Of a stretch of 64,000 bases of DNA, positions 35,143 through 43,549 are shown piece by piece. The translations under genes were made by a program, and so were the position numbers. How positions within the stretch are numbered: the first letter of the stretch is position 1; each line of letters opens with the position of its first letter. The stretch spans positions 1,240,001 to 1,304,000 of the forward strand of contig NZ_OY762269.1 of assembly GCF_963665245.1 (NCBI RefSeq), read 5' to 3'. The DNA comes from an uncultured Paludibaculum sp. GTDB lineage: Bacteria; Acidobacteriota; Terriglobia; Bryobacterales; Bryobacteraceae. Below the pieces are notes generated by a model that was given only the letters and a program-made list of their open reading frames with translations, ran no database searches and was not told the DNA's origin.

Positions 35143-35229
35143 CATGGCCCTGCGGGCCGCCAAAGCGGACGAAGCCGCGCCCCCGTCCCAGTCCCAGCGT
35201 CAGCGACGGGCCAGGCGCGTCTTCAATGG
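35143..35229 (+). repeat. Dispersed repeat copy R1 (DGRGS-type family)
   Basis: Starts with CATGGCCCTGCGGGCCGCCA and continues AAGCGGACGAAGCCGC, and ends with CGCGTCTTCAATGG. The same two cores occur inverted at 52316-52442, and the end core plus GCCCCCGTCCCAGTCC at 40198-40252. The inner part differs in length. Confidence 0.65.
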
Positions 35230-35478
35230 CGCGCAGGGCGCGCACCGACTCACGGATGGCGCCCGGGCTAAGCAACGCACAGGCGAGGGATCCAAGGCCT
35301 CCAGCCGAGCACACGGCCCGGGCCGCTGTTCTGGCCTCGGCCAGCCGGCCTCGCCCAATGCTGGGTGCCGTAAGCGCCGCGCCGCTGCTGACCCAGCCCT
35401 CCGGTGCCGCGGTCCACAAGCGATACGGTGACTTGCTAAAACGGATGTAGAGCTCTTCAATTGACGGGCGACCGTTTT
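35230..35478. other. Unassigned GC-rich stretch before the AceE-type gene
   Basis: No gene, hairpin or promoter that I can support. Several frames are open only because of high GC. Confidence 0.4.
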
Positions 35479-37863
35479 ATGGCCTCAACTCCAACTACCG
35501 AAGCGCACCCAGATATCGATCTTGAGGTGCTGAACCGCATCGAGCAGCGGATCCTGTGGCTCAGCACCTACATGATCCACTACGCCAATCATGTTCGCAG
35601 GAACCCGGACTCGCTCAAGGTGGGCGGGCACCAGGCGAGTTGCGCTTCGGCCGTCAGCATCCTCACGGCCTACTACTTTGGGGCTGCGGAGCAGGATGAC
35701 CTGATTTCCATCAAGCCGCACGCCGCGCCCGTCTACCATGCGATTCAGTACCTGCTGGGGAACCTGGCGCAGGACAAGCTGTTGCGCTTGCGCGAGTTTG
35801 GCGGATTGCAGGCCTATCCCAGTCGTCTGAAGGATCCTGATTCGGTTCAGTTCTCAACCGGTTCAGTGGGCTTCGGCGCCGTGATGCCGCATTTCATGTC
35901 GTTCGCACGGCATTATGTAACAGACCATTTTGGCTACGCCCGGACGCACCGTTTTCTCGCCTTGATGGGCGACGCGGAGCTCGACGAGGGGAATGTTTGG
36001 GAAGCCCTGGGCGACGACAATCTGCAGCGCCTTGGTCGTGTGATCTGGGTCGTGGATCTGAATCGCCAGAGTCTCGACCGTGTCGTGCCTACCGGTCGTG
36101 CACAGAAGCTCGGGGCCTCGCTCCGCTCGTTCGGGTTTCACGTGATCGAGGTCAAATATGGCTCGCGGCTCGAGGTGGCCTTCGCCCGTCCAGGGGGCAG
36201 TCGCCTGCGCGAGCGCATCGATCGAATGCCCAACGACGAGTATCAGGCATTGCTGCGGGCACAATCGGGCGAGCAGATCGTAAACCAGCTTTGCAGTTTT
36301 CCTGAGGGACGGGATGAGGCGGTCGCCAACCTGCTGCGAGGCGAAACCGACTTTGACATCCGCCGGCTGATTGCCGATCTCGGCGGGCACGATCTGCGCA
36401 GACTGCTGGAGGCGTTTCGCGAGGCCAAGTCCATAACCGACCGGCCGGTTGCCATCGTGGCGTACACGGTGAAGGGCTGGGGACTGCCAATCGCCGGTGA
36501 TCCCAGCAACCACTCGCGACTCCTTACGGACGACCAGATCGACCAGGTGCGACGGCAATGTGGCATCTCCAAGGGAGCCGAGTTCGAGGCTTTCCCGCCA
36601 GACTCGCTTGAGGCGCAGGTCTGCCTCGAGACACGGTGCAGGCTTCACCTGGATTCCGTCCCGCGGCCGCAAGCCCCGCGGCGGCCTGTTCTGACTCCAG
36701 GGCTCACACCACGAGACCTTCCGCTCGAATACCACGGCGAGGTTTCGACACAACAGGCGTTTGGTACTGTTCTATCGGAACTCGCCCGTCACCCGGAGGT
36801 CCGGCAGCGGCTGGTGACCACCAGTCCGGACGTAGCCGTCTCGACCAATCTCGGCGGCTGGATTCAGAAGGTCGGCGTCTACTCGCCGGAGAATCACGTC
36901 GACTATTTCGGCGAACGGTCCGTGCCCGTGGCCCTGAAGTGGAAAGTGGGCAATCGCGGGCAGCATGTGGAGCTCGGTATTTCCGAGAACAACTTCTTCC
37001 TGATGCTCGGGGCCCTGGGCGTTTCGGCCGACCTGTTCGGAGTCCCGTTGGTTCCCATCGGAACTCTCTACGACACCTTTATCTCGCGGGGACTCGATGC
37101 GCTTCACTACGCCATCTACAACGGTGGCAAGTTCATCGTAGTCGGGACGCCCTCGGGTATCAGCCTTGGGCCGGAGGGTGGTTTGCACCAATCGCTCATG
37201 CCTCCGTCGTTCGGCATTGAAAGCCCGTCGATCACTTACTATGAACCTTGCTTTGCGCGGGAGGTGGAGTGGATTCTCCTCGAAGGCGTGCGCCGCATTC
37301 TGGAGGATCCGGAAGCGGAAAGCCTCTTCCTGCGCCTCTCCACCGTACCCCAGCACCAGGAGCGGTTTCCGTCCAGTCGTCCGGGACTTCGCCGGAGCGT
37401 GCTGGACGGCGGCTACCGGCTGCTGGATTACTCCGGCCATGCCGGCTACCGGCCGGGCGCCAACGTGGTGAACCTGTTCACCTGCGGAGCGATGGTGCCC
37501 CAGGCGATACAGGCGTCCGAGGACCTCGCCGGCGACGAGCTCTTTGTGAACGTTATCTGCGTCACCAGCCCGGACCTGCTGCACCGGCAGTGGGTGCGGG
37601 CGACTCGGGAGCGAATGAACGGCCGCGCCGCCGCTCACCATCTGGAACAGCTCATCCCTGGTGGCGAATCGCGGTGCCCCATCGTGACGGTGATGGATGG
37701 CCACCCCCACGCGCTGTCATTCCTGGGCGGCGTCTTCGGCGCGAAGACGGTAGCGCTCGGCGTGGATCGTTACGGCCAATCCGGTTCCAGGCAGGAACTC
37801 TACCAGCACTATCAGATCGATGTTCTGTCCATCATAAGGGCGGCGATCGAGGCTGTGAGTTGA
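35479..37863 (+). CDS. AceE-type thiamine-diphosphate E1 enzyme (pyruvate dehydrogenase-like, 794 aa)
   Basis: Homologue of the homodimeric E1 of pyruvate dehydrogenase (transketolase fold), shorter than AceE (about 890 aa). It aligns by NPDSLKVGGHQAS near residue 45, SVGFGAVMP near 132, the ThDP motif GDAELDEGNVWEAL near 163 (AceE has GDGEMDE), WVVDLNRQSLDR near 190, VKYGSR near 225, and AYTVKGWGLPIAGDPSNHS near 325-343. The pyrimidine-binding and C-terminal domains follow (GISENNFFLMLGALGVSADLF near 502; VTVMDGHPHALSFLGG near 737). No E2 or E3 gene is near, and GDG has become GDA, so the real 2-oxoacid is uncertain. ATG 35479; an in-frame TTG lies at 35461. Confidence 0.82.
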   Translation: MASTPTTEAHPDIDLEVLNRIEQRILWLSTYMIHYANHVRRNPDSLKVGGHQASCASAVSILTAYYFGAAEQDDLISIKPHAAPVYHAIQYLLGNLAQDKLLRLREFGGLQAYPSRLKDPDSVQFSTGSVGFGAVMPHFMSFARHYVTDHFGYARTHRFLALMGDAELDEGNVWEALGDDNLQRLGRVIWVVDLNRQSLDRVVPTGRAQKLGASLRSFGFHVIEVKYGSRLEVAFARPGGSRLRERIDRMPNDEYQALLRAQSGEQIVNQLCSFPEGRDEAVANLLRGETDFDIRRLIADLGGHDLRRLLEAFREAKSITDRPVAIVAYTVKGWGLPIAGDPSNHSRLLTDDQIDQVRRQCGISKGAEFEAFPPDSLEAQVCLETRCRLHLDSVPRPQAPRRPVLTPGLTPRDLPLEYHGEVSTQQAFGTVLSELARHPEVRQRLVTTSPDVAVSTNLGGWIQKVGVYSPENHVDYFGERSVPVALKWKVGNRGQHVELGISENNFFLMLGALGVSADLFGVPLVPIGTLYDTFISRGLDALHYAIYNGGKFIVVGTPSGISLGPEGGLHQSLMPPSFGIESPSITYYEPCFAREVEWILLEGVRRILEDPEAESLFLRLSTVPQHQERFPSSRPGLRRSVLDGGYRLLDYSGHAGYRPGANVVNLFTCGAMVPQAIQASEDLAGDELFVNVICVTSPDLLHRQWVRATRERMNGRAAAHHLEQLIPGGESRCPIVTVMDGHPHALSFLGGVFGAKTVALGVDRYGQSGSRQELYQHYQIDVLSIIRAAIEAVS

Positions 37864-38176
37864 CGCCGGGTTACCGGGACCACTATCGGATCGTTCAGGA
37901 ACGGCTCAGCTTGGTCCGGCTTGGGCTTGCTCCGGATCGCAGGGCATCACGAAAGAGATCCAGGCTCTGACCGCGTCCCGCCACCGGTCCGGCGATTCCC
38001 TAACACTCGCGCGACAACAACTTCACAGCCCGGGCCCGATCGCGGCGGAACTCCCTCCGCGATCGAGCAGTCGGCCACTCCTCCGTTTGGCGGATCGCTG
38101 CCGCCAGGATCCGGATGACTCAGCCTCCAACCGCGCCCTGGCTACTTCTCCGCTGCCGTGCCTGCCAGCGACGCGC
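37864..38176. other. Convergent intergenic region with hairpin
   Basis: 313 bp between the AceE-type gene and the SDR gene, no gene seen. Contains the 9-bp-arm inverted repeat described at 38037-38065. Confidence 0.5.
38037..38065. terminator. Hairpin between convergent genes
   Basis: CGATCGCGG-n11-CCGCGATCG, perfect 9-bp arms. A stable stem between converging genes suggests a two-way terminator, though there is no T-run. Confidence 0.4.
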
Positions 38177-38974
38177 TCAAGCAATACTCCGCAGCAGTCC
38201 GCCCTCCGCCCGCAGTGCGGCACCATTTGTCGCGGCCGACAGCGGGCTGGCCAGATACGCAACTAGCGAGGCAATCTCCTTCGCCTCGATCAACCTCTGT
38301 AGCAACGACGAAGCGCGATGCTTCTCGAAGAACTCCCGTTCCCGTACACCCTCCGGAGCCTCCGGTTGCGACGAGACCGACTTGATGAAATCCACAATGC
38401 CGGCTGACCGGGTCGGCCCCGGCATCACCGTGTTCACCGTAACCTTGGTGCCGCGTGTCATCTCCGCCAGTCCGCGCGAGATCGCCAGTTGCGCCGCCTT
38501 CGTCATGCCGTAGTGGATCATGTCCACCGGAACTGCCAGCGCCGACTCGCTGGCAATGAAGACAATCCGGCCGTCATTCCGCGCCAGCATCTTCGGTAGG
38601 TAGAACCGCGCCGCGCGCACGCCGCTGAGCACATTCACTTCGAAGATCCTCAGCCAATCCTCGTCTGGAATCTCCTCGAACCCCTTCGATTCATAGATGC
38701 CCAGGTTGTTGACCAGTACATCGGCCTCGGGCACCTGCCGGAACAATTCATCGGCTCCGGAGCGTGTACCCAGATCGGCCACGACTCCGGCGGGCTCCAC
38801 TTCGGGCGCCGTCTCACTTCGAATCTCGCTGATGGCCCGGTCGAGCGACGCCCGGCTCCGCCCCGTGATGAATACCTGTGCGCCCTCCTCCGCCAACGCC
38901 GCCGCGATCGCCTGGCCGATGCCGGCCGTCCCGCCCGTGACGACAGCCCGCTTACCCTTCAGTTGCAGATCCAC
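38177..38974 (-). CDS. Short-chain dehydrogenase/reductase (265 aa)
   Basis: Classical SDR, NAD(P)-dependent, cytoplasmic. Rossmann motif TGGTAGIG at residues 13-20, NNLG near 89-92, catalytic Ser in IASESAL near 142 and YGMTK (Tyr/Lys pair) near 154-158, PGPTRSAG near 185. GRSRA after the second strand suggests NADP preference. Divergent from an HTH regulator 177 bp away, with a palindrome between; SDR genes of this type are often controlled by such a neighbour. Substrate unknown. Confidence 0.92.
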   Translation of the reverse strand: MDLQLKGKRAVVTGGTAGIGQAIAAALAEEGAQVFITGRSRASLDRAISEIRSETAPEVEPAGVVADLGTRSGADELFRQVPEADVLVNNLGIYESKGFEEIPDEDWLRIFEVNVLSGVRAARFYLPKMLARNDGRIVFIASESALAVPVDMIHYGMTKAAQLAISRGLAEMTRGTKVTVNTVMPGPTRSAGIVDFIKSVSSQPEAPEGVREREFFEKHRASSLLQRLIEAKEIASLVAYLASPLSAATNGAALRAEGGLLRSIA

Positions 38975-39067
38975 TGGTGTGTCTCCTCTTCGACTCTTCT
39001 CGAGGATCCGACGTCAACCCTCTACACCCAAGTTAACCCTTGCGAGAAACTGGTAACAGTATTCAGT

Positions 39068-39084
39068 TATCCTAGTATTGGATA
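39068..39084. promoter_or_regulatory. Operator candidate between SDR and HTH regulator
   Basis: TATCCTA-GTA-TTGGATA, 7-bp arms with one mismatch, 93 bp from the SDR start and 67 bp from the regulator start. Likely the binding site of the adjacent regulator. Confidence 0.5.
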
Positions 39085-39151
39085 TACCAGCCAGGCCTTT
39101 TGTGCCGGCTCTTTGCGTCCGGCGTTTGGCCCAGGACCCCGCTTGCACCCC

Positions 39152-40051
39152 ATGAACCCCACGGAACAAGCCGCCCAGAGTCGCCGCGAACTGGGCGATT
39201 TTTTGCGAACCCGAAGAGCGCACCTACTGCCCGCGAAGGCGGGTGTGGCGGCCAGAAGGCGCCGCCGTGTTGCCGGCCTGCGCCGGGAAGAGGTCGCGGA
39301 ACTGGCCGACATCAGCGTCACCTGGTACACCTGGCTGGAACAGGGGCGCCCGGTCAACGTCTCCACCGGCACATTGGAGCGGCTGGCTTCCGTCTTCAAT
39401 CTCGTTGGACGCGAACGCGAGCACCTGTTTCTCCTGGCCGGCCACATGGCTCCACCGCCGGTCCCCGAAAGCGCGCAAAAGATCATGAACCTCGTGCGGC
39501 AGGTGCTCGAGAGCATGAACCCGAATCCCGCCTACGTCTTGAACCAGCGGTGGGACATCCTCGGCTGGAATCGCGCCGCGGCCCGTGTGTTTGGCGACTT
39601 CGGCGCCATCTCGGAGGCCGAGCGCAACATCGTCTGGATGACGTTCCAGCGGGACAGCTTCTTCAGTCGTCTCTTTGTGGACTGGGATCGCTATGCCCAC
39701 TGCGTCCTCGGCAACTTCCGCGTCGACTCCACCGCGCACGTTAACGATCCAGGCTGGTCCTCCCTTAAGCAGGCTCTGCTGCGCGAAAGCCCCGAGTTTG
39801 CCGAGTGGTGGCCGAACCACGAGATCGCGGCGCCCGAAGCCTACCGCAAGGAGTTGCTGCACCCGGTAGCCGGTCTCCTCACCTTCGAACCGCTCCATCT
39901 CGATGTGCAGCACCCCTCGCAACTGAAGATCGTCTCCTACCTGCCATGCCTCGACACGGACACGGCGGCCCGCCTCCAGAAACTGGATACCGCCGCACCA
40001 GTCCGCAAGCGAACCCGCCCAACGCCACCGGAACAACTCTGCTCGCGGTAA
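39152..40051 (+). CDS. XRE-type regulator with MmyB-like ligand-binding domain (299 aa)
   Basis: HTH at about residues 12-75: ELGDFLRTRRAHLLP, RVAGLRREEVAELADISVTW, YTWLEQGRPVNVSTGTLERL. Then the PAS-like MmyB/MLTR ligand-binding domain (110-285): NPNPAYVLNQRWDILGWNRA, AERNIVWMTFQRD, WWPNHEIAAPEAYRKELLHP, LDVQHPSQLKIVSYLP. Such regulators usually repress or activate the divergent oxidoreductase gene in response to a small molecule, here the SDR at 38177. ATG 39152; an upstream open frame has no homology. Confidence 0.93.
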   Translation: MNPTEQAAQSRRELGDFLRTRRAHLLPAKAGVAARRRRRVAGLRREEVAELADISVTWYTWLEQGRPVNVSTGTLERLASVFNLVGREREHLFLLAGHMAPPPVPESAQKIMNLVRQVLESMNPNPAYVLNQRWDILGWNRAAARVFGDFGAISEAERNIVWMTFQRDSFFSRLFVDWDRYAHCVLGNFRVDSTAHVNDPGWSSLKQALLRESPEFAEWWPNHEIAAPEAYRKELLHPVAGLLTFEPLHLDVQHPSQLKIVSYLPCLDTDTAARLQKLDTAAPVRKRTRPTPPEQLCSR

Positions 40052-40197
40052 GCGGCTTCTCGCCAATAGAACTGCGCGACAGCGCAGCGCCGGGGCCACC
40101 GGAACCATGACATGCGCATCGCTGGCGGTCCGGTCACCGAGGCGGCGCCCAAGGCAGTATCGCCGCACCTGGCGTGTCGACCGGGGTTACGAACCAA

Positions 40198-40252
40198 GCC
40201 CCCGTCCCAGTCCTCGAACGGAAGAGCGGGGCTACGCACGCGTCTTCAATGG
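40198..40252 (+). repeat. Dispersed repeat copy R2
   Basis: Shares GCCCCCGTCCCAGTCC and the end core CGCGTCTTCAATGG with copy R1; the CATGGCCCTGCGG core is missing. Confidence 0.5.
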
Positions 40253-40275
40253 TGGGCAGCCATTCCGCCGCCTGT

Positions 40276-40307
40276 ATTCCAATCCACGCCCCTGCGCGAG
40301 GGGCGAC
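40276..40307 (+). repeat. Solitary CRISPR-type repeat (type I-C-like)
   Basis: 32 bp beginning ATTCCAATCCACGCC and ending GAGGGGCGAC. This is the form of type I-C repeats read in the GTTTCAATCCACGC direction, with one change (T to C) in the 5' end. It contains the 7-bp stem CGCCCCT/AGGGGCG. No second copy at spacer distance on either side and no cas gene in the window, so it is an orphan unit, not an array. Confidence 0.6.
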
Positions 40308-40616
40308 GGTAGCGGCCCTGCCAGTTTGCGGACTTCGCGAAGACCTGGGCAAAGGTCATGAACCTCGACCGGTTCGACCTGCGATAGAGCAGGAGACTGC
40401 GAGGGTATCGGGGGCTCAGTGTCCCCGCGCCGGAGTTAGCTCTTGGAATCTCGACCAACAATCAAACGGCGGCGTGCACAACGCCGCCCCTTGGCTTTCT
40501 CGGGGCAACTCCCGCCCACCCGCCATCCTTACTGAAAGCGAAGTTCTAATTGTCAAGGAGCTTTGGGCACGGGGCCCGGACGAATGGGTTCGTTTGGCTG
40601 GACGGCATCTGAGGAG

Positions 40617-42371
40617 TCAGGCGGAAGGCACAGGCGGGCTGTGGGCGGTCTTCCCAGGCGGCGGGACTCCGGTTTGACGATTGGGTTCGATTGGCTGGAT
40701 GGTGGCAGGGTCCGATGCCTGCATGGACGGGAGGCGGCTGCCGTCGTTGGACGGGGCGGCGGGTTGGCTTCGTTCGGTGGAATTGCGGGCAGGATGGGCT
40801 GCGGGCTGGCTCGGGTGGTTGTCTTCTGAGGACAGATTAGGTTGGGGCTGAGTTGGGGTTGGCTCGGGCGTCGTCGTTGTTGGGATGGGCCCCCGGCGAT
40901 GCCGGGGGTAATGGTGGTGGTGCGGTTCTGGTTGTTGCGGCGAGTTGGAGATTTGGGTTTTTCCGGGAATGCTGCTACTGGGAGGGATGGAATTTCCCTC
41001 CCTGGGGACGGGCGGTTGGCTCGGGTGGCTGTCTTCTGAGGACAGATTAGGTTGGGGCTGAGTTGGGGTTGGCTCGGGCGTCGTCGTTGTTGGGGTGGGC
41101 CCCCGGCGATGCCGGGGGTAATGGTGGTGGGGCGGTTCTGGTTGTTGCGGCGGGTTGGAGATTTGGGTTTTTCCGGGAATGCTGCTACTGGGAGGGATCG
41201 AATTTTCCTCCCTGGGGACGGGCGGTTGGCTCGGGTGGCGGTCTTCTGAGGACAGATTAGGTTGGGGCTGAGTTGGGGTTGGCTCGGGCGTCGTTGTTGT
41301 TGGGATGGGCCCCCGGCGATGCCGGGGGGAATGGTGGGGGCGCAGTTCGGGTTGTTGCGGCGGGTTGGCGATTTGGGCTTTTCCGGGAATTGCTGGGGGC
41401 ATACTGCTGTTGACTGTGAATGCATCTTGCTCCCGGAGCACGAGTGGATGGGACGCATGGTCCTTTTGGTTTTCGAACTGATCTTCGGAGCGACGTGGTT
41501 GGGCGTCCGGTTGCTCAGGCCGTGACGAGCTGAGGGATTGGCTTCGTTCGATGGAATGGGTCTCGGCAGGAGGAGGCGGAGCTACCGCCGATTGGGACAT
41601 CCTGGCTTCGTTTGGTGGTTCCGGCGCCGCGGGGCAGCGGAGATAGAGACGGTAGCGGCCTCGAATCGGGCCGACGGTTGGTGGTTTGGGCGGCTGCGGC
41701 GGACGCGGGGGTTGAGGCGCTCCTACACGGATCCCGAACATGCCGGAGAGCCCGCCGTAGCTCCAACCGCTGTTGCTGTAGGTGATGGGCAGCGTGCCTT
41801 CGGGGCCGAGATCGGACGGAGACAACTGAGAAAACGTGGAGCCCCCGCCAGCACCGGCGGCCATGGTCTTGGGTGCTTCCGCTTCGATTGCTTCTTCGAC
41901 GTGGGCGGACTGCGCGGCGAGTCCGGCCAGACAGCGTTCGACCCGATTGATGCGGCGGGCGATCCAGCGATGGTAGGACAGGAGTCCCTGGGCGGCTGAG
42001 GTCCGCTGGGCGAGCCAGAGGGCGGCCTGGTCGGCGCTGCCATCGGTCTCGAGACAAGCGGTGTCAAAGAGGGTGCGTTCGATGGCATGCCAGCGGAGTT
42101 CATGGGCCTGGAGCATGCAACGGTTGATGAGCAACAGGCGGGCGCGGCCGTCGACGGAGGCGGCGGTGCGGCGGAGCGCGTCGTGGAACCACTCGGCCGC
42201 GAAGTGCGGAGGGAGTTGGAACGTGAAGGGGCAGGGCGGCGTTTTGCGGGCGTTCTGCGAGGAGGCGCGCTTGCCAGCTTCGGTGCGGGGTCCGGTGGAC
42301 TTCCTGGCGTTGGCCCGGTTGGCGGCGAGGCGAAGCGGGGAGACGGCCGGTTTGGCAGCGTTGCTGATCAT
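40617..42371 (-). CDS. Hypothetical protein with RLAANRANARKSTGPRT N-domain and Pro-rich tandem repeats (584 aa)
   Basis: The N-terminus (residues 14-45, RLAANRANARKSTGPRTEAG, SSQNARKTPP) and following helical domain to about 160 (FHDALRRTAA, LINRCMLQAHELRWHAIERT, RWIARRINRVERCLAGLA) belong to a large uncharacterised family abundant in Acidobacteria. From about residue 210 the chain is Pro/Thr/Gln/Ser-rich and disordered. Residues of about 330-520 consist of nearly three copies of a 70-residue unit (HRRGPIPTTTTPEPTPTQPQ; NLSSEDRHPSQPPVPRE). Follows a small gene after 2 bp. Function unknown; repeat number may vary between strains. Confidence 0.7.
   Translation of the reverse strand: MISNAAKPAVSPLRLAANRANARKSTGPRTEAGKRASSQNARKTPPCPFTFQLPPHFAAEWFHDALRRTAASVDGRARLLLINRCMLQAHELRWHAIERTLFDTACLETDGSADQAALWLAQRTSAAQGLLSYHRWIARRINRVERCLAGLAAQSAHVEEAIEAEAPKTMAAGAGGGSTFSQLSPSDLGPEGTLPITYSNSGWSYGGLSGMFGIRVGAPQPPRPPQPPKPPTVGPIRGRYRLYLRCPAAPEPPNEARMSQSAVAPPPPAETHSIERSQSLSSSRPEQPDAQPRRSEDQFENQKDHASHPLVLREQDAFTVNSSMPPAIPGKAQIANPPQQPELRPHHSPRHRRGPIPTTTTPEPTPTQPQPNLSSEDRHPSQPPVPREENSIPPSSSIPGKTQISNPPQQPEPPHHHYPRHRRGPTPTTTTPEPTPTQPQPNLSSEDSHPSQPPVPREGNSIPPSSSIPGKTQISNSPQQPEPHHHHYPRHRRGPIPTTTTPEPTPTQPQPNLSSEDNHPSQPAAHPARNSTERSQPAAPSNDGSRLPSMQASDPATIQPIEPNRQTGVPPPGKTAHSPPVPSA
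40807..41394. repeat. 210-bp tandem repeat, about 2.8 copies
   Basis: Anchor GTCTTCTGAGGACAGATTAG recurs at 40821, 41031 and 41241, an exact 210-bp period (70 codons). Copies differ at a few positions, and the third diverges after about 41390. Lies inside the 584-aa gene and keeps its frame. Confidence 0.9.
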
Positions 42372-42373
42372 GG

Positions 42374-42619
42374 TTAGCGGCCCTCCGGCGCGGACTCACT
42401 TACGGCGACCGAAGTGGTGACGATTTGCTGGTGGAGCAAGCGGGATGGAAACCCGTCGACGAGGGCGTGACGGAGGCCGAGAGATCTGGCCGGGTCCTCG
42501 TAGGAGGTGCCCCGGCCCCCCGTAGCCGAGTGAAGGTCCACACTGGCATCCATGTCCTGGATGTTGCGAGCGAGGGCGGCTGCGGCCATCGCGTCGTGCG
42601 TCGTAACGTCGTTGCTCAT
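42374..42619 (-). CDS. Small hypothetical protein (81 aa)
   Basis: Not recognised. Reads MSNDVTTHDAMAAAALARNI then QDMDASVDLHSATGGRGTSY. Ala-rich helix at the N-terminus, no membrane segment. ATG 42619 with GGAG 9-12 nt upstream; the stop is 2 bp before the ATG of the 584-aa repeat protein, so the two form an operon and this may be its companion. Confidence 0.5.
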   Translation of the reverse strand: MSNDVTTHDAMAAAALARNIQDMDASVDLHSATGGRGTSYEDPARSLGLRHALVDGFPSRLLHQQIVTTSVAVSESAPEGR

Positions 42620-42659
42620 AAATCTGTCTCCGCAACGATGATAGTTGGGCAAGACCAAG

Positions 42660-43168
42660 GGCTCCCCCGCGAAATCCGTATTAAGTTGAAGAAAATACAG
42701 GATCGGTATTTTCTTGGAGATGTTGTGACCGCTTTTTCTTCGCCTGGGTGTTTTAGGGACTTTTAGGACGAGGATCGTGGTGCCCGGCCTGCGCTATTGT
42801 GGTGCGTCCCCGCGTTACTTTGCGGGCTGGAATCGGGACAATCTGAGCCTCATGGCGGCGCCGGGGAGGGCGCAGCAAGACTCTATCCTATTGATACTTT
42901 GCGGCTTACGAGCCTGAGAAGGTTGAGGGCCAGAGAGCGCTCCGCTGCCGTCTGGAGGGGCTGGCAGTTCGTTACAGTCCGCAAGCCTTTGCTGTTCAGT
43001 TTCTTGCGAGTGGTGACGCTGTCCACGGTCCTGATCTTCGGTTCGAACTCCGAGACTTGGTGGAGACCGGGGCGAACGTCATGAGCCTTTACCGCTTCGC
43101 CCTGCGGTAAATCCAGGGAAGGGCGGCGCGCCCCACGCCGCCCTCTTCCTCTCCGGGCATCAGGATCC
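42660..43168. other. Intergenic region with dispersed repeat copy A
   Basis: About 510 bp without a supportable gene; contains the repeat at 42791-42932. Otherwise nothing recognised. Confidence 0.5.
42791..42932 (+). repeat. 140-bp dispersed repeat, copy A
   Basis: Begins GCGCTATTGTGGTGCGTCCC and ends GAAGGTTGAGGGCCA. Diverged copy B lies in the same orientation at 46276-46411 (GCTATTG, GGTGCGTCCC, TTTGC-GGCTG-AATC-GGAC, CTTTG, GAGGGCCA in the same order). No protein frame is shared. Confidence 0.6.
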
Positions 43169-43537
43169 TCATCCGGCCGACTGCTCCGCCAGAACGTAGA
43201 TCCAGGCAGCCACCACCCCGTCCGCGGTCTGTACCGAGGCCACCACGCGCCGGTAGCCCGAGCCCTCGAACTCATCCAAGCGCGACCAGTGCCGTGGCAA
43301 CTCCGCGGACTCGAACACGTCCACCCCGACCTCGGGCCCCGCCGGGTCCAGCACCAGGCCGGGGAAGCCCAACGCCGCACCCCAGCCCGCGGGCCTGAGA
43401 TGACCCCGGACCGTGCCCCGCCGCCACGCGCCCGCGAGTGCCGAGATCTGGTGATGGTTTACCCGCCCCGGAGCCAGGCTCCCATACACCGCCAGACGCG
43501 TATCGGCCGTGCCGGATAGATCAGCCAGGTCGTCCAT
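43169..43537 (-). CDS. Gamma-glutamylcyclotransferase-like protein (122 aa)
   Basis: GGCT/AIG2-like fold. Substrate loop LAVYGSLAPGRVNHH at residues 15-29 and the catalytic acid region DEFEGSGYRRVVA near 87-99 (Glu of DEFEG as general base). Members act on gamma-glutamyl peptides or amines, releasing 5-oxoproline. An IS630 element ends 14 bp upstream of its start codon, so its native promoter has been moved away; expression may depend on the insertion sequence or be lost. Confidence 0.8.
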   Translation of the reverse strand: MDDLADLSGTADTRLAVYGSLAPGRVNHHQISALAGAWRRGTVRGHLRPAGWGAALGFPGLVLDPAGPEVGVDVFESAELPRHWSRLDEFEGSGYRRVVASVQTADGVVAAWIYVLAEQSAG

Positions 43538-43549
43538 CGCCCCCGAGTC

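Larger units (their letters stand above)
40052..40616. other. Intergenic region carrying short dispersed repeats
   Basis: 565 bp without a gene. Holds repeat copy R2 (40198-40252) and a single CRISPR-type repeat (40276-40307). Nothing recognisable in 40310-40616. Confidence 0.5.

Noticed and set aside
35216..35250. Core CGCGTCTTCAATGG of the dispersed repeats as a decayed CRISPR repeat
   Set aside because: Shares only TTCAAT with the I-C repeat; too short to separate from chance.
40276..40307. CRISPR array
   Set aside because: Only one repeat unit, no spacer-repeat periodicity and no cas genes; kept as a solitary repeat only.
40553..41458. Second minus-strand frame through the 210-bp repeats
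   Set aside because: Open only because the repeat period is a multiple of three; lacks the conserved N-domain and a ribosome site.
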